From Legionella quinlivanii (lineage in GTDB: Bacteria; Pseudomonadota; Gammaproteobacteria; Legionellales; Legionellaceae): a DNA stretch of 64,000 bases. The notes below the pieces were generated by a model. It was not told the origin of the DNA and made no database searches. It saw nothing but the letters and a program-made list of their open reading frames with translations. A program made the position numbers and the translations under genes. The stretch covers positions 3,361,501-3,425,500 of the forward strand of contig NZ_UGOX01000001.1 in the NCBI RefSeq assembly GCF_900461555.1, read 5' to 3'. Each line of letters opens with the position of its first letter. Position 1 is the stretch's first letter. Positions 24,752 to 33,231 of the stretch are shown in pieces.

Positions 24752-25989
24752 ATTTCACCTCGCAGAATTTCTATGGGTCTAACCAACGCGGCTTTTCTAG
24801 CCGGCAATAAACTGGCAAACAAAGCAGCAATTAAGGCGAAGCCACCGGCAATAGCAAACTGCTGCCAGCCCCAATCCATCGGCATATGAATTATTTCGGT
24901 GCTTCCCGGCGTTTTAAATTCAATTTGCATCATTCCATACATGAGAACACTGCCCAAAGGCAAACCCATCAGGCAACCTAAGACTGCGAGAATAATTCCC
25001 TGTGCCAGAAAAATGCGCTGGATGTCTTTCGCATGAAAGCCCATAGATTTTAAGATAGCAATATCTCGATGTTTTTCCATAACCACTGTTGAAATCACAT
25101 TGTAAATCCCAAAAGCCGCCACAATCAGAACCGCGGAAACTACGGTATACATAATGATATTTCTAATCATCAGGGTATTGAGTAAGTCTTCTGAGGCCTC
25201 TTGCCAGGAAACCGATTTATAACCAATATGATGTTCGACCTCGGAGGCGAGCTTAAACGCCTGATAAGGGTCTTTCAGTTTGATGGTGATGGCATTGGCC
25301 CGGTTTGGTCTGTTCAGCAAAGCCTGCACTCTTTTGAGTCCGGCATAAACCTGAGTATTGTCGAAATCGGCACGCCCAGTGCGGAATATGCCCACGATTT
25401 TAAATACTCTCACCTGATTGGTACTGGCGATAATGGTTAGATTATCACCCAGACGGCGTGATAACTTTCTGGCCAGTTCACTGCCGATAATAATGCCGTC
25501 CTGATTGGCTATCAGATTATCGAGAGAACCTTGCTTCATATAGGAAGCCAGTGTAGTCACCTGTCCAATCTCCTCCGGCAGCATGCCGTTTAGATTGACT
25601 CCGTAATCCTTGCCGGCAAAATTAATAAGTACCTGGCCTTTCAAGGAGGCGGCCGCCAATATGTTCGGATCACGGCGAAGATAAGAAATAACTCCCTTAT
25701 ACCCCCTGATTCCGCGAATTTCGGTAAGCGGACGCAAATTGCTAATTTCAACAGCCCCTTTAAAATAGCTCTGTGCCGGCTGAATACGCGGATTGCGAAA
25801 TTCATCAGTAATTGCGATGTGAGCGGTATTATTAATCAGCCGGTTAATAAAGTCTCGTTCTGAACCCTGCATAGTCGCTGAAATAGTCAGAAAAAAAGAG
25901 ACGCCCAGAACAATACCCGATAAAGAGACCAAACTCTGTCTTTTTCTGGCCAGTAAATATTTGATGGCAATCTTTACCGGCAGGCTCAT
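24748..25989 (-). CDS. ABC permease, FtsX/MacB-LolC fold
   Basis: A 413-residue inner-membrane protein with one N-terminal helix, a large periplasmic domain and three C-terminal helices. The hallmark is the cytoplasmic loop MEKHRDIAILKSMGFHAKDI near residue 305. LolE is about this long, but the gene lies downstream of an HlyD adaptor rather than another Lol permease, so an adaptor-linked mechanotransmission exporter is favoured. It overlaps both neighbours by four bases. Substrate is unknown; glycolipid, lipoprotein or small peptides are possible. Confidence 0.85.
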   Translation of the reverse strand: MSLPVKIAIKYLLARKRQSLVSLSGIVLGVSFFLTISATMQGSERDFINRLINNTAHIAITDEFRNPRIQPAQSYFKGAVEISNLRPLTEIRGIRGYKGVISYLRRDPNILAAASLKGQVLINFAGKDYGVNLNGMLPEEIGQVTTLASYMKQGSLDNLIANQDGIIIGSELARKLSRRLGDNLTIIASTNQVRVFKIVGIFRTGRADFDNTQVYAGLKRVQALLNRPNRANAITIKLKDPYQAFKLASEVEHHIGYKSVSWQEASEDLLNTLMIRNIIMYTVVSAVLIVAAFGIYNVISTVVMEKHRDIAILKSMGFHAKDIQRIFLAQGIILAVLGCLMGLPLGSVLMYGMMQIEFKTPGSTEIIHMPMDWGWQQFAIAGGFALIAALFASLLPARKAALVRPIEILRGEI

Positions 25990-26990
25990 GATTTTTCCTG
26001 CCTCAATTGAATGCGAACCGAGAGATTTTCCCTAAAATGGCTATCTGGAGAAACCGCAATTAAATCATCCGCGGAAAGGCCGCTTAAAATTTCCACTTCA
26101 TGTTCGCCCTTGGCTCCTGTTTTAACGGGCAGCATCTTAAGGCGGCCATTTTTAACCAGCCATACTTTATCGTCGATTACAGCGGTTGCCGGAACAAGAA
26201 GGGCATGCTTGTTTTCATAATAAATAATATTGGTTTCAGCGGTCATACCGATTTTAAGTGGATTTTTTTTAGTAAAGCTGACGCGAACACGATAGCTGCG
26301 CGCGATGGGATCGCCTTTCGGCGTGATTTGCTGCACGATGCCATGAAACACTTCACCGGGAAACGCATCCGCGCGGATGAGCACCGCCTGACCAGGCTGT
26401 ACTGCGGCGATGTCTTCTTCATCAATTTCAGTTGAAACCCTGAGCGGGGCGCAACACATCAGCCAGAAGATGGTTTGATTGGCGGGTATCAGTTCGCCAA
26501 TTTCACCATCGCGGCGAATGATGGTGCCATCGGCCGGAGAAATCAGCTGCAGATAAGCAAGCTTTGCCTCAGCCGCATCAACAGCAGCCTGAGCAGCAAG
26601 CCAGCTTGTGCGATCGCTTTCATACTCATTCAGGGATACATTACCTTTCTTTATCAAAGAGGCGCTGCGTTCGAATTTTTTGCGTGCAAACTCTTCGCGT
26701 GATTTTAGCTCATCAAGATTATGTTCAAGTTCTTCATTATCAAGCTGCGCTAACACCTGCCCTTTCTTAACCACACTGCCCTCATCGACATTCAACTCGA
26801 TAAGACGCGCGGTTATTCTCGAGGCGATGGGCATCATCACTGATGCTTCTACCGTGCCAGTTCCATAAGCGGCCTTGACTGCAGTACCATAATAGGGATG
26901 TGTGACCGTAATACGCCGGGCCGGCAAAAGAAAATAACTGGCAGCAATACCCATTGCGATAATCAATAATACAGCCCAGCGTTTTTTCAT
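25986..26990 (-). CDS. Periplasmic adaptor (HlyD/DevB-type membrane fusion protein)
   Basis: A 334-residue membrane fusion protein with a single N-terminal anchor helix (residues 5-22) and no lipobox. A biotinyl-lipoyl half (ELNVDEGSVVKKGQVLAQLD), a short alpha-hairpin (about 75-140), the second lipoyl half (ISPADGTIIRR) and beta-barrel domains follow. The hairpin is short, so it may need a TolC partner from elsewhere; none is encoded in this operon, although the second export operon in the window has one. It is the first gene of the three-gene unit. Confidence 0.85.
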   Translation of the reverse strand: MKKRWAVLLIIAMGIAASYFLLPARRITVTHPYYGTAVKAAYGTGTVEASVMMPIASRITARLIELNVDEGSVVKKGQVLAQLDNEELEHNLDELKSREEFARKKFERSASLIKKGNVSLNEYESDRTSWLAAQAAVDAAEAKLAYLQLISPADGTIIRRDGEIGELIPANQTIFWLMCCAPLRVSTEIDEEDIAAVQPGQAVLIRADAFPGEVFHGIVQQITPKGDPIARSYRVRVSFTKKNPLKIGMTAETNIIYYENKHALLVPATAVIDDKVWLVKNGRLKMLPVKTGAKGEHEVEILSGLSADDLIAVSPDSHFRENLSVRIQLRQEKS

Positions 26991-27106
26991 ATCTGCCTAG
27001 ACAAAGAGCAATTGTTGGTTCTGTATTAAAGATCTTAGACAACAGAGTCTGAAAAGGAAAATGAGGATGCGAGGAGGGCGGATAAAGTTAATTACACATA
27101 TATGCT

Positions 27107-27496
27107 TTATTCAGCTACCATTGCCGGGAGTCCAAGCAGCTCGGCAATTTTATCCAGTAATTCGTTAATGTTAAACGGTTTAGTGAGATAATGAGTTGCC
27201 CCGTTTTCAAGAGCCTGCTTTCGTGCGAGTTGATCGCCATGCCCGCTGATGACAATTGAAGACATTCGGTTATTACGCTTTTTCAACTCCTGCAATAATT
27301 CATTACCATCCATATAAGGTAAAAATAAATCAATAATCAGACATCCCTGCCAGGTTAAAGAAAATTTATCCAGAAAATCCAGTGGACTTCTGTATATCTC
27401 CACCGGAACATTAAAAAAAGAGTCCAATAGAAAATGCAAGGCAGAGCACACCGCCTCATTGTCATCAATAATATAAATTGTTTTGGTAGCGGTCAT
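27107..27496 (-). CDS. Single-domain response regulator (FixJ-type receiver)
   Basis: A 129-residue receiver with acidic pair Asp11-Asp12, phospho-acceptor Asp56 (LIIDLFLP), the conserved Ser/Thr in VISGHGD and Lys106 (YLTKPFN). There is no DNA-binding or enzymatic output domain, so it must act through protein contact or as a phosphate sink. The HGD and LTKPF blocks place it among FixJ/NarL-like receivers. It overlaps the kinase gene by one base and is the last gene of the operon. Confidence 0.9.
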   Translation of the reverse strand: MTATKTIYIIDDNEAVCSALHFLLDSFFNVPVEIYRSPLDFLDKFSLTWQGCLIIDLFLPYMDGNELLQELKKRNNRMSSIVISGHGDQLARKQALENGATHYLTKPFNINELLDKIAELLGLPAMVAE

Positions 27497-29091
27497 TATC
27501 TTGCTTCCTTGATTGGGAGGATAACGGTAAGCCAGGCACCCTGTTTAGTATCATTAATCAGCAGGGATCCGCCATGCGCTTTGATCAGACTTCGGCATAT
27601 TGATAAGCCAAGTCCAGTTCCCTGGGCTTTGGTAGTGAAATAGGAAGAAAGGATTTTATTGCGTACATTCTCAGGAATACCAGGGCCATTATCACGAAAA
27701 TGAATATGAAGCTGCCCGTCTGCCTTTGCAGTAGAGATGGTGATCAGCAACTTACTGTTAGCGCTTTGCTCAAATGCCTCAATACTGTTGCGCCCCAGAT
27801 TAAGAATAACCTGCATTACTTTAATCCGATCAAGTGCCAGTAAAGGCAAACTTTCTGCTAATTGCAGCTCCACACGTAATTTGTTCGCCCTTTCGTAGTA
27901 AAGAAATGGGATTGTTTGCCTGATTAGCTCATTAATATCCGTCAGCTCTAAATACATTGTGCCATCGCGCATGAAATCTTTCATACGATGTAGTATCGTG
28001 CCCGCGTGCTCCGATTGATTGGCTATTTGAGTCAGGGGAAATTTCAGGCTACTAAATGCCTGATCCTGTTTTATCTTGAGCAAACAGCTTCGACTATAGG
28101 CCTTGATAGCGGTAAGCGGCTGATTAATTTCATGCGCCAATGCGGATATGAGTTCACCCATGATATTACTGCGCGCCACTCGCTCTAACTCAGTTTGCCG
28201 TTTGTGTACCTCTCTTTCCTGCAATTTGAAGGAAGTCAGATTTTTAATATGCAGATAGAGTTTTTTTCTTTGTGAGTAGACAGGTTCAATCAAGGCGATA
28301 TAAAGCTCATAGTGAAACACTGCTTCATCGAGATTGGAGTTCTCGATAACTATAACGCTGGGATTTCCGGAGATAGCCTTGCTGCAAGCGCTCATAATTC
28401 TGCTTTTTAAGGACGAGCGACGCCCCAGGAGATGAGGCAGACTCATTCCAATAGCAATTTTGGCCGCAAAAACCTGAGAAAAGGTGTTTATAAATGACTT
28501 ATTAATGGCGATAAAGTTGAAATCACAATCCACTGCGGCTATTGCCTCATTGGCCGTTTGAAACAGGCTATTGATCAGGTTATACGAGCGATTGAGCTCA
28601 TAGAACTCGGTTTCCAGTCCCCGTAAACGGGTCACATCAATCAGTGTAATATTGATTAAATTATCTTTTGCGAGAGTAAGCTCTACCTGCACATATTTAC
28701 GATCAGCATTCGCGTTTAACAGCACTATTTCACAGCTTTGTTTTGTTTTCATGATATCCAATTGTTCAACACTTCTTTGTAAATAACACTTGGTATCTTC
28801 ACTGACAAAACTAAGAAATGAGCGGTTTTGCAAGATCAGCGGATCACAATTAAGAAGGTGTGATGCTTTAAAATTGAATTTTTTAATTGAAAAATTGTTA
28901 TCGACCAATAGATTGATCGATGTATTAAAATTATACAACTCCTTATAGTCGTTTTGCACCGAGCTTAGCAGTAAATGAAGTTCGGCAATATGTTCCGCCT
29001 GCTCTATGATTCTTTTTTCTTTAAATTGCAACTCACGCTCCAATTCTTTCAGGCGGCTGTCAAGATCTCTAACTGGAGAAACATCCAGCAT
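27496..29091 (-). CDS. PAS-domain sensor histidine kinase, FixL-like, soluble
   Basis: A 531-residue kinase without membrane helix. An N-terminal coiled coil (about 10-50) leads into two PAS-like regions (about 55-155 and 172-285), then HisKA with phospho-acceptor His320 (ALAHEINQPLTAIKAYSR) and a complete ATPase domain with N box NLGRNSIEAF, G1 DNGPGIP and G2 GTGLGLSICRSL. The HEINQPL form of the H box is that of FixL/NtrB-like kinases. No haem-binding histidine pattern could be confirmed in the PAS regions. The receiver encoded next is its probable partner. Input signal is unknown. Confidence 0.9.
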   Translation of the reverse strand: MLDVSPVRDLDSRLKELERELQFKEKRIIEQAEHIAELHLLLSSVQNDYKELYNFNTSINLLVDNNFSIKKFNFKASHLLNCDPLILQNRSFLSFVSEDTKCYLQRSVEQLDIMKTKQSCEIVLLNANADRKYVQVELTLAKDNLINITLIDVTRLRGLETEFYELNRSYNLINSLFQTANEAIAAVDCDFNFIAINKSFINTFSQVFAAKIAIGMSLPHLLGRRSSLKSRIMSACSKAISGNPSVIVIENSNLDEAVFHYELYIALIEPVYSQRKKLYLHIKNLTSFKLQEREVHKRQTELERVARSNIMGELISALAHEINQPLTAIKAYSRSCLLKIKQDQAFSSLKFPLTQIANQSEHAGTILHRMKDFMRDGTMYLELTDINELIRQTIPFLYYERANKLRVELQLAESLPLLALDRIKVMQVILNLGRNSIEAFEQSANSKLLITISTAKADGQLHIHFRDNGPGIPENVRNKILSSYFTTKAQGTGLGLSICRSLIKAHGGSLLINDTKQGAWLTVILPIKEAR

Positions 29092-29143
29092 ATGCGCTCC
29101 CTGTTAAACTTCTAATGTTATTCCACGGCACAAATGAATACAT

Positions 29144-32089
29144 TCAACAGGCAGATTTGCTGTGAATGTTTATTAGCAATAAAACCTCATTATCTCTATA
29201 AATAAAAGCCGATAGCGTTCCCGTTTGATTACAGAAGTTCTCGAGAGGCAGCTCAAGCTGAGATGTGTATTCGGCTCTGATTTTTTCACAAAGACCGCTA
29301 AGTTTTTGCAGATCCCATAATCCCTTTAAATTTTGCAGAGTATTACCTGTCAGCTCATCCGAGCTTAACTGGAACACCTGCTCAAATGCTGTATTAATAA
29401 ATTCAAACTTGTCCATTTGATTTATTATCATGACCGGTTTATTCAGGGACTGCAATAACACTCGATTCACCTGGGAAAGATTGTTAAATTCTTCCTTAAG
29501 CTCATTTAGCTTATCCTCAGCCTGTTTTTGGGCATGAATATTCAGAAACGTTATTACTACTCCATCAACAATGTTATTAACGGTTCGATAAGGTATAATT
29601 CTGACCACATACCAATTATCATTTTTATCAACTACTTCTATTATTTTGGACTCCAGAGTTCTCAATACCAGCCATGAGTCATCGATTAAATTCTCATAAT
29701 TCAAATTGGAAACAATATGACTTAATGGTCTTCCTACATCAGAAGTAATTAAATTAATTATTTCTGTTGCTTTGGGTGTGAAACGTTTAATACACAAATC
29801 CTTATCCAGAAATACTGTGGCAATTTCAGTATTATCAAGCAAATTGCGAATATCATCATTTGCACTGGATAACTGCTCAATGCGGCTTTCCAGTTCAGCA
29901 TTGACTGTAGTTAATTCCTCATTTAGCGACTGTAGCTCTTCCTTGGAAGTTTCGATTTCTTCGTTGGTGCTTTGAAGTTCTTCATTGGTAGACTGCAGTT
30001 CCTCATTACTTGATTTAAGCTCCTCGTTGGAGGTTTCAAGCTCCTCTATCGTTGTTTGCAAACTTTCCTTGGTGTACTTGAGCTCCTCTTCCAGCTGAGT
30101 AATCTTTTTATCCACCTCAGCTTTCTTGAGTGCTTTACCATTCAATTCCGTATCAGCAAATACTTCTATTTCGTCAAAAATAATTAAGAACAGGCTTCGC
30201 TTGAATACTTCCGCTTCAACCAGGGGACGTACCTTTAGATTAATATATTTAAAACCGTCACCGTCTTTATACTGCAATCCATTGAAAACAACTTCCTTGT
30301 GATGGGTGCTTGACTTGCGAATTGCCAGGGAAACCTTTTGCCTCAACTCAGGGCGTACCATCTCTAAAACCTGCAACCGAGCCTCTCCTGATGCAAACTC
30401 CAGGAATTTGCTGGCACGCCCATAGGTGTACACAATGTTCCCTCTGTCATCGATAATAACACAAGCTGGTGTACAATTTTTTAATAATGTTTGTTGCACC
30501 AAGCTGGATAAATTTAGCTCAATCTCTTGCATAGTTTTTTCCGTTGTCTTTGTATCATGGATTTCAGGATCGGATGCACCTGAGGGTAAATTTAACATCG
30601 AGTAAAAAGAGGAAGTACCTCCTTTTCGTGCAAAAATTTTCCATCGCCGGTCCACAATGGTAAATAAATCAGCTGAACTGCCTATCGTTTCAGAAGTACC
30701 TAGAAATAATAAGCCTTGAGGCTTTAAACTGTAATGGAACAAGGGCAGAATTTTTTTCTGCAGTTGAGCACTCAGATAGATCAGCAAATTTCTGCAACTA
30801 AGCAAATCCAGCTTGGTAAATGGTGGATCCTTCACCAGATTTTGGGTGGCAAAAATGATCATTTTGCGAATGTCGATACTAATTTTATATTGATTGCCTT
30901 CTCTCACAAAGAAACGATCTTTTTGCTCCTCACTTAATCCGGCCATCAAGTGTTCTGAAAAGATACCGGCTCTGGCGATTTCAATTGCATCCTCATCAAT
31001 ATCAGTACCAAAAATCTGAACATTAAAATGTTTTTTTAAATGCCCCATGCATTCCTGGAGAAGAATAGCAATGGAGTATACCTCTTCACCGGTTGAACAG
31101 CCCGGCACCCACACCCGAATCCAGTAATCAGCCGACTTTTCTGTTAGCAACTGTATGATTTCCTTGCGCAGGGCTTCAAAGGCTTCCGGATCACGAAAAA
31201 AATGGGTTACATTGATTAGCAATTCTTTTAAGAGAATTTCCAGCTCGCCGGGATGCTGCTGAAGATAATGAATATAAAAACACAAATTATCAATTTGTAA
31301 TAAAGTGAGGCGCTTTTGTATTCGTCTGAAAATGGTATTAGGCTTGTAAAGCGAAAAATCATGCCCTGTATGCGTATTTAATAACACCAGAATTTGTCTG
31401 AGCTCATCTGATACGCTATCCGCCAAAGGCAAGGCATTATCATGAAAATGAGCTATATATTGGGCAATAGAAGAAAACATAAGCTCTGGGCTAAGAACAT
31501 AATTTACCAGACCGGTATTTATTGCACTTTTAGGCATTCCGTCATAAAGAGCAGATTTGATTGTCTGTACTATAACCAATCCCTCACGCTCTTTTAACGC
31601 TCGAATTCCTATAGTACCATCCGTTCCGGTACCCGATAAAATCAAGCAAATAGCATATCTACCCTGATCGTTCGCCAAAGCCCGAAGGAAAAAATCGATG
31701 GGTAGTCTGATTTCATGATCCTTTACTTCAATCAGATCCAGAGTTTTATCTTTGATAGTTGCATAATATCCAGGCGGGAGTACATAAACATGATTTGCTT
31801 TAACTGGCTCAGACTTTTTAATATTCTTCACTTTGAGTATAGTGCTGACCTGTAGCAGCTCGGGAAGAATGCTTAAACTATCAGGGCTAAGATGCGTGAT
31901 TAAAACATAGGCCACATCATTGCGAGGCAGAACTGTCGAAAAAAAGCATTTTAATGCCTCCAGACCACCAGCCGATGCACCAATCGCAACGATAAAAAGG
32001 GGTGATTCTATTGAAATACTTTGATTTTCTGCAGCGGGCACTAAACCATTGCTCTCCTGAATATCATTTTTGTTATTATGCTGGCTCAT
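29144..32089 (-). CDS. CheB-CheR-PAS hybrid (methylesterase-methyltransferase-sensor protein)
   Basis: A 981-residue fusion. The CheB methylesterase domain comes first (AIGASAGGLEAL with nucleophile Ser near 38, ITHLSPDS, SGTGTDGTIG). CheR follows (NVTHFFRDPEAF, VWVPGCSTGEEVYSIAI, FGTDIDEDAIEIARAG, DLLSCRNLLIY). A PAS region, a long heptad-rich helix of S/T-NEEL-type repeats (about residues 645-735) and further PAS domains near the C terminus complete it. Such hybrids are usually linked to two-component systems rather than chemoreceptor arrays. No mcp, cheA or cheW gene is in the window. It lies 52 bases upstream of the kinase gene and is probably co-transcribed. Confidence 0.92.
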   Translation of the reverse strand: MSQHNNKNDIQESNGLVPAAENQSISIESPLFIVAIGASAGGLEALKCFFSTVLPRNDVAYVLITHLSPDSLSILPELLQVSTILKVKNIKKSEPVKANHVYVLPPGYYATIKDKTLDLIEVKDHEIRLPIDFFLRALANDQGRYAICLILSGTGTDGTIGIRALKEREGLVIVQTIKSALYDGMPKSAINTGLVNYVLSPELMFSSIAQYIAHFHDNALPLADSVSDELRQILVLLNTHTGHDFSLYKPNTIFRRIQKRLTLLQIDNLCFYIHYLQQHPGELEILLKELLINVTHFFRDPEAFEALRKEIIQLLTEKSADYWIRVWVPGCSTGEEVYSIAILLQECMGHLKKHFNVQIFGTDIDEDAIEIARAGIFSEHLMAGLSEEQKDRFFVREGNQYKISIDIRKMIIFATQNLVKDPPFTKLDLLSCRNLLIYLSAQLQKKILPLFHYSLKPQGLLFLGTSETIGSSADLFTIVDRRWKIFARKGGTSSFYSMLNLPSGASDPEIHDTKTTEKTMQEIELNLSSLVQQTLLKNCTPACVIIDDRGNIVYTYGRASKFLEFASGEARLQVLEMVRPELRQKVSLAIRKSSTHHKEVVFNGLQYKDGDGFKYINLKVRPLVEAEVFKRSLFLIIFDEIEVFADTELNGKALKKAEVDKKITQLEEELKYTKESLQTTIEELETSNEELKSSNEELQSTNEELQSTNEEIETSKEELQSLNEELTTVNAELESRIEQLSSANDDIRNLLDNTEIATVFLDKDLCIKRFTPKATEIINLITSDVGRPLSHIVSNLNYENLIDDSWLVLRTLESKIIEVVDKNDNWYVVRIIPYRTVNNIVDGVVITFLNIHAQKQAEDKLNELKEEFNNLSQVNRVLLQSLNKPVMIINQMDKFEFINTAFEQVFQLSSDELTGNTLQNLKGLWDLQKLSGLCEKIRAEYTSQLELPLENFCNQTGTLSAFIYRDNEVLLLINIHSKSAC

Positions 32090-32122
32090 ATTTTACTTCT
32101 TGATAAATACCATAATCACTAA

Positions 32123-33106
32123 TTAGTTAATTTTTTCATTCAGAATTGTTTTTATGACTTTTACATGCCGTTGTACTTGCTCAGCTTTATTTTTAAAATA
32201 GCTGGTGTTCCCTGAATTCTCGCGTGCAGCCTTATCAGCAATATTCATCGCTAGCTGCTCCTTTTCCTCAAGGGCGCAAAGAGCCGCCCACAAGGCCTCC
32301 TCAATGCTTTCCTCCATTCCATTTAATAGGCTATCAATTCCATAGGCATGGCCAACCCGGCAACGGTATCGCTCAGGCGAATCATCAATTTTCCACAATA
32401 CGCCTCCGCAATCAGGACAGCCGTAAGGAGATGGTTGTGCTATTTTTCTCAAATCCGCGGCCTTATCACGGCGATTAACCTTGTTTAATCTGCACTCTTT
32501 CGTAATCAGGATGTCGTTTGTATTATTAGGTAACTTTTCCAAGGGCTTTTGTACCAGTTTTTCCAAAACCAGGGCTATTTCATTCACTGGCAAACAATAA
32601 TCCATAGCGACATTTTGTATTGCATTCTTAGGCATGTCAGGGTACTCCGCCTCCGAAAGATCCTGAGCAATGGCAATGCCATTCTTTTCCTTAATAACTG
32701 CAAGCCCAGTACTTCCGTCATCGAGCATCCCACTCAGCACCACTCCAATCGTGGCGGGCCCGTTATATAAAGCGGCTGAGCAAAATAAAGGGTCAATCGC
32801 AGGACGGGCGTGGTTAATTTTGGGACCTGAGTCCAGATGAATTTTGCCGTCAACAATCGTTATATGGCAATCGGAAGGCGCAACGAAAATATGACCCGAT
32901 TCAAGTGTCTGGTTCGGACGAGGGGTAATCACTGGCAGCTTGCTGAAACGGGAGATTAATCCAGGTAACATATTACTGCCAGGCTGAATATGTTTTACAA
33001 CAATAACGGCTGCAGGAAAATCTGCCGGCAGGCGGGAAATAACACCTTTTAACGCAGTCAAGCCGCCCGCTGAGCAGCCAATAACTACCATGTAATCCTT
33101 AAACAC
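32123..33106 (-). CDS. Stand-alone CheB-type protein-glutamate methylesterase with zinc-ribbon-like tail
   Basis: A 327-residue protein with the CheB esterase triad Ser12 (GCSAGGL), His39 (VVKHIQPGS) and Asp130 (SGMLDDGSTG), spaced as in E. coli CheB. The usual N-terminal receiver is missing. A C-terminal part (about 230-327) holds a CPDCGG...CRVGH zinc-ribbon-like motif and a helical end, a layout seen in receiver-less CheB proteins outside chemotaxis operons. It is the first gene of the four-gene signalling operon, 33 bases upstream of the hybrid. Confidence 0.88.
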   Translation of the reverse strand: MFKDYMVVIGCSAGGLTALKGVISRLPADFPAAVIVVKHIQPGSNMLPGLISRFSKLPVITPRPNQTLESGHIFVAPSDCHITIVDGKIHLDSGPKINHARPAIDPLFCSAALYNGPATIGVVLSGMLDDGSTGLAVIKEKNGIAIAQDLSEAEYPDMPKNAIQNVAMDYCLPVNEIALVLEKLVQKPLEKLPNNTNDILITKECRLNKVNRRDKAADLRKIAQPSPYGCPDCGGVLWKIDDSPERYRCRVGHAYGIDSLLNGMEESIEEALWAALCALEEKEQLAMNIADKAARENSGNTSYFKNKAEQVQRHVKVIKTILNEKIN

Positions 33107-33231
33107 ATTTTCTCCTTACCATTTACACAACAGAGGAACACAGATTGCTACGGGAATGATTGTTAATCACTGAGAGAACACCGGAACAGTCTATACTAAA
33201 CAAGTGATCCCGAAAACAAGGAGGAGAAATT

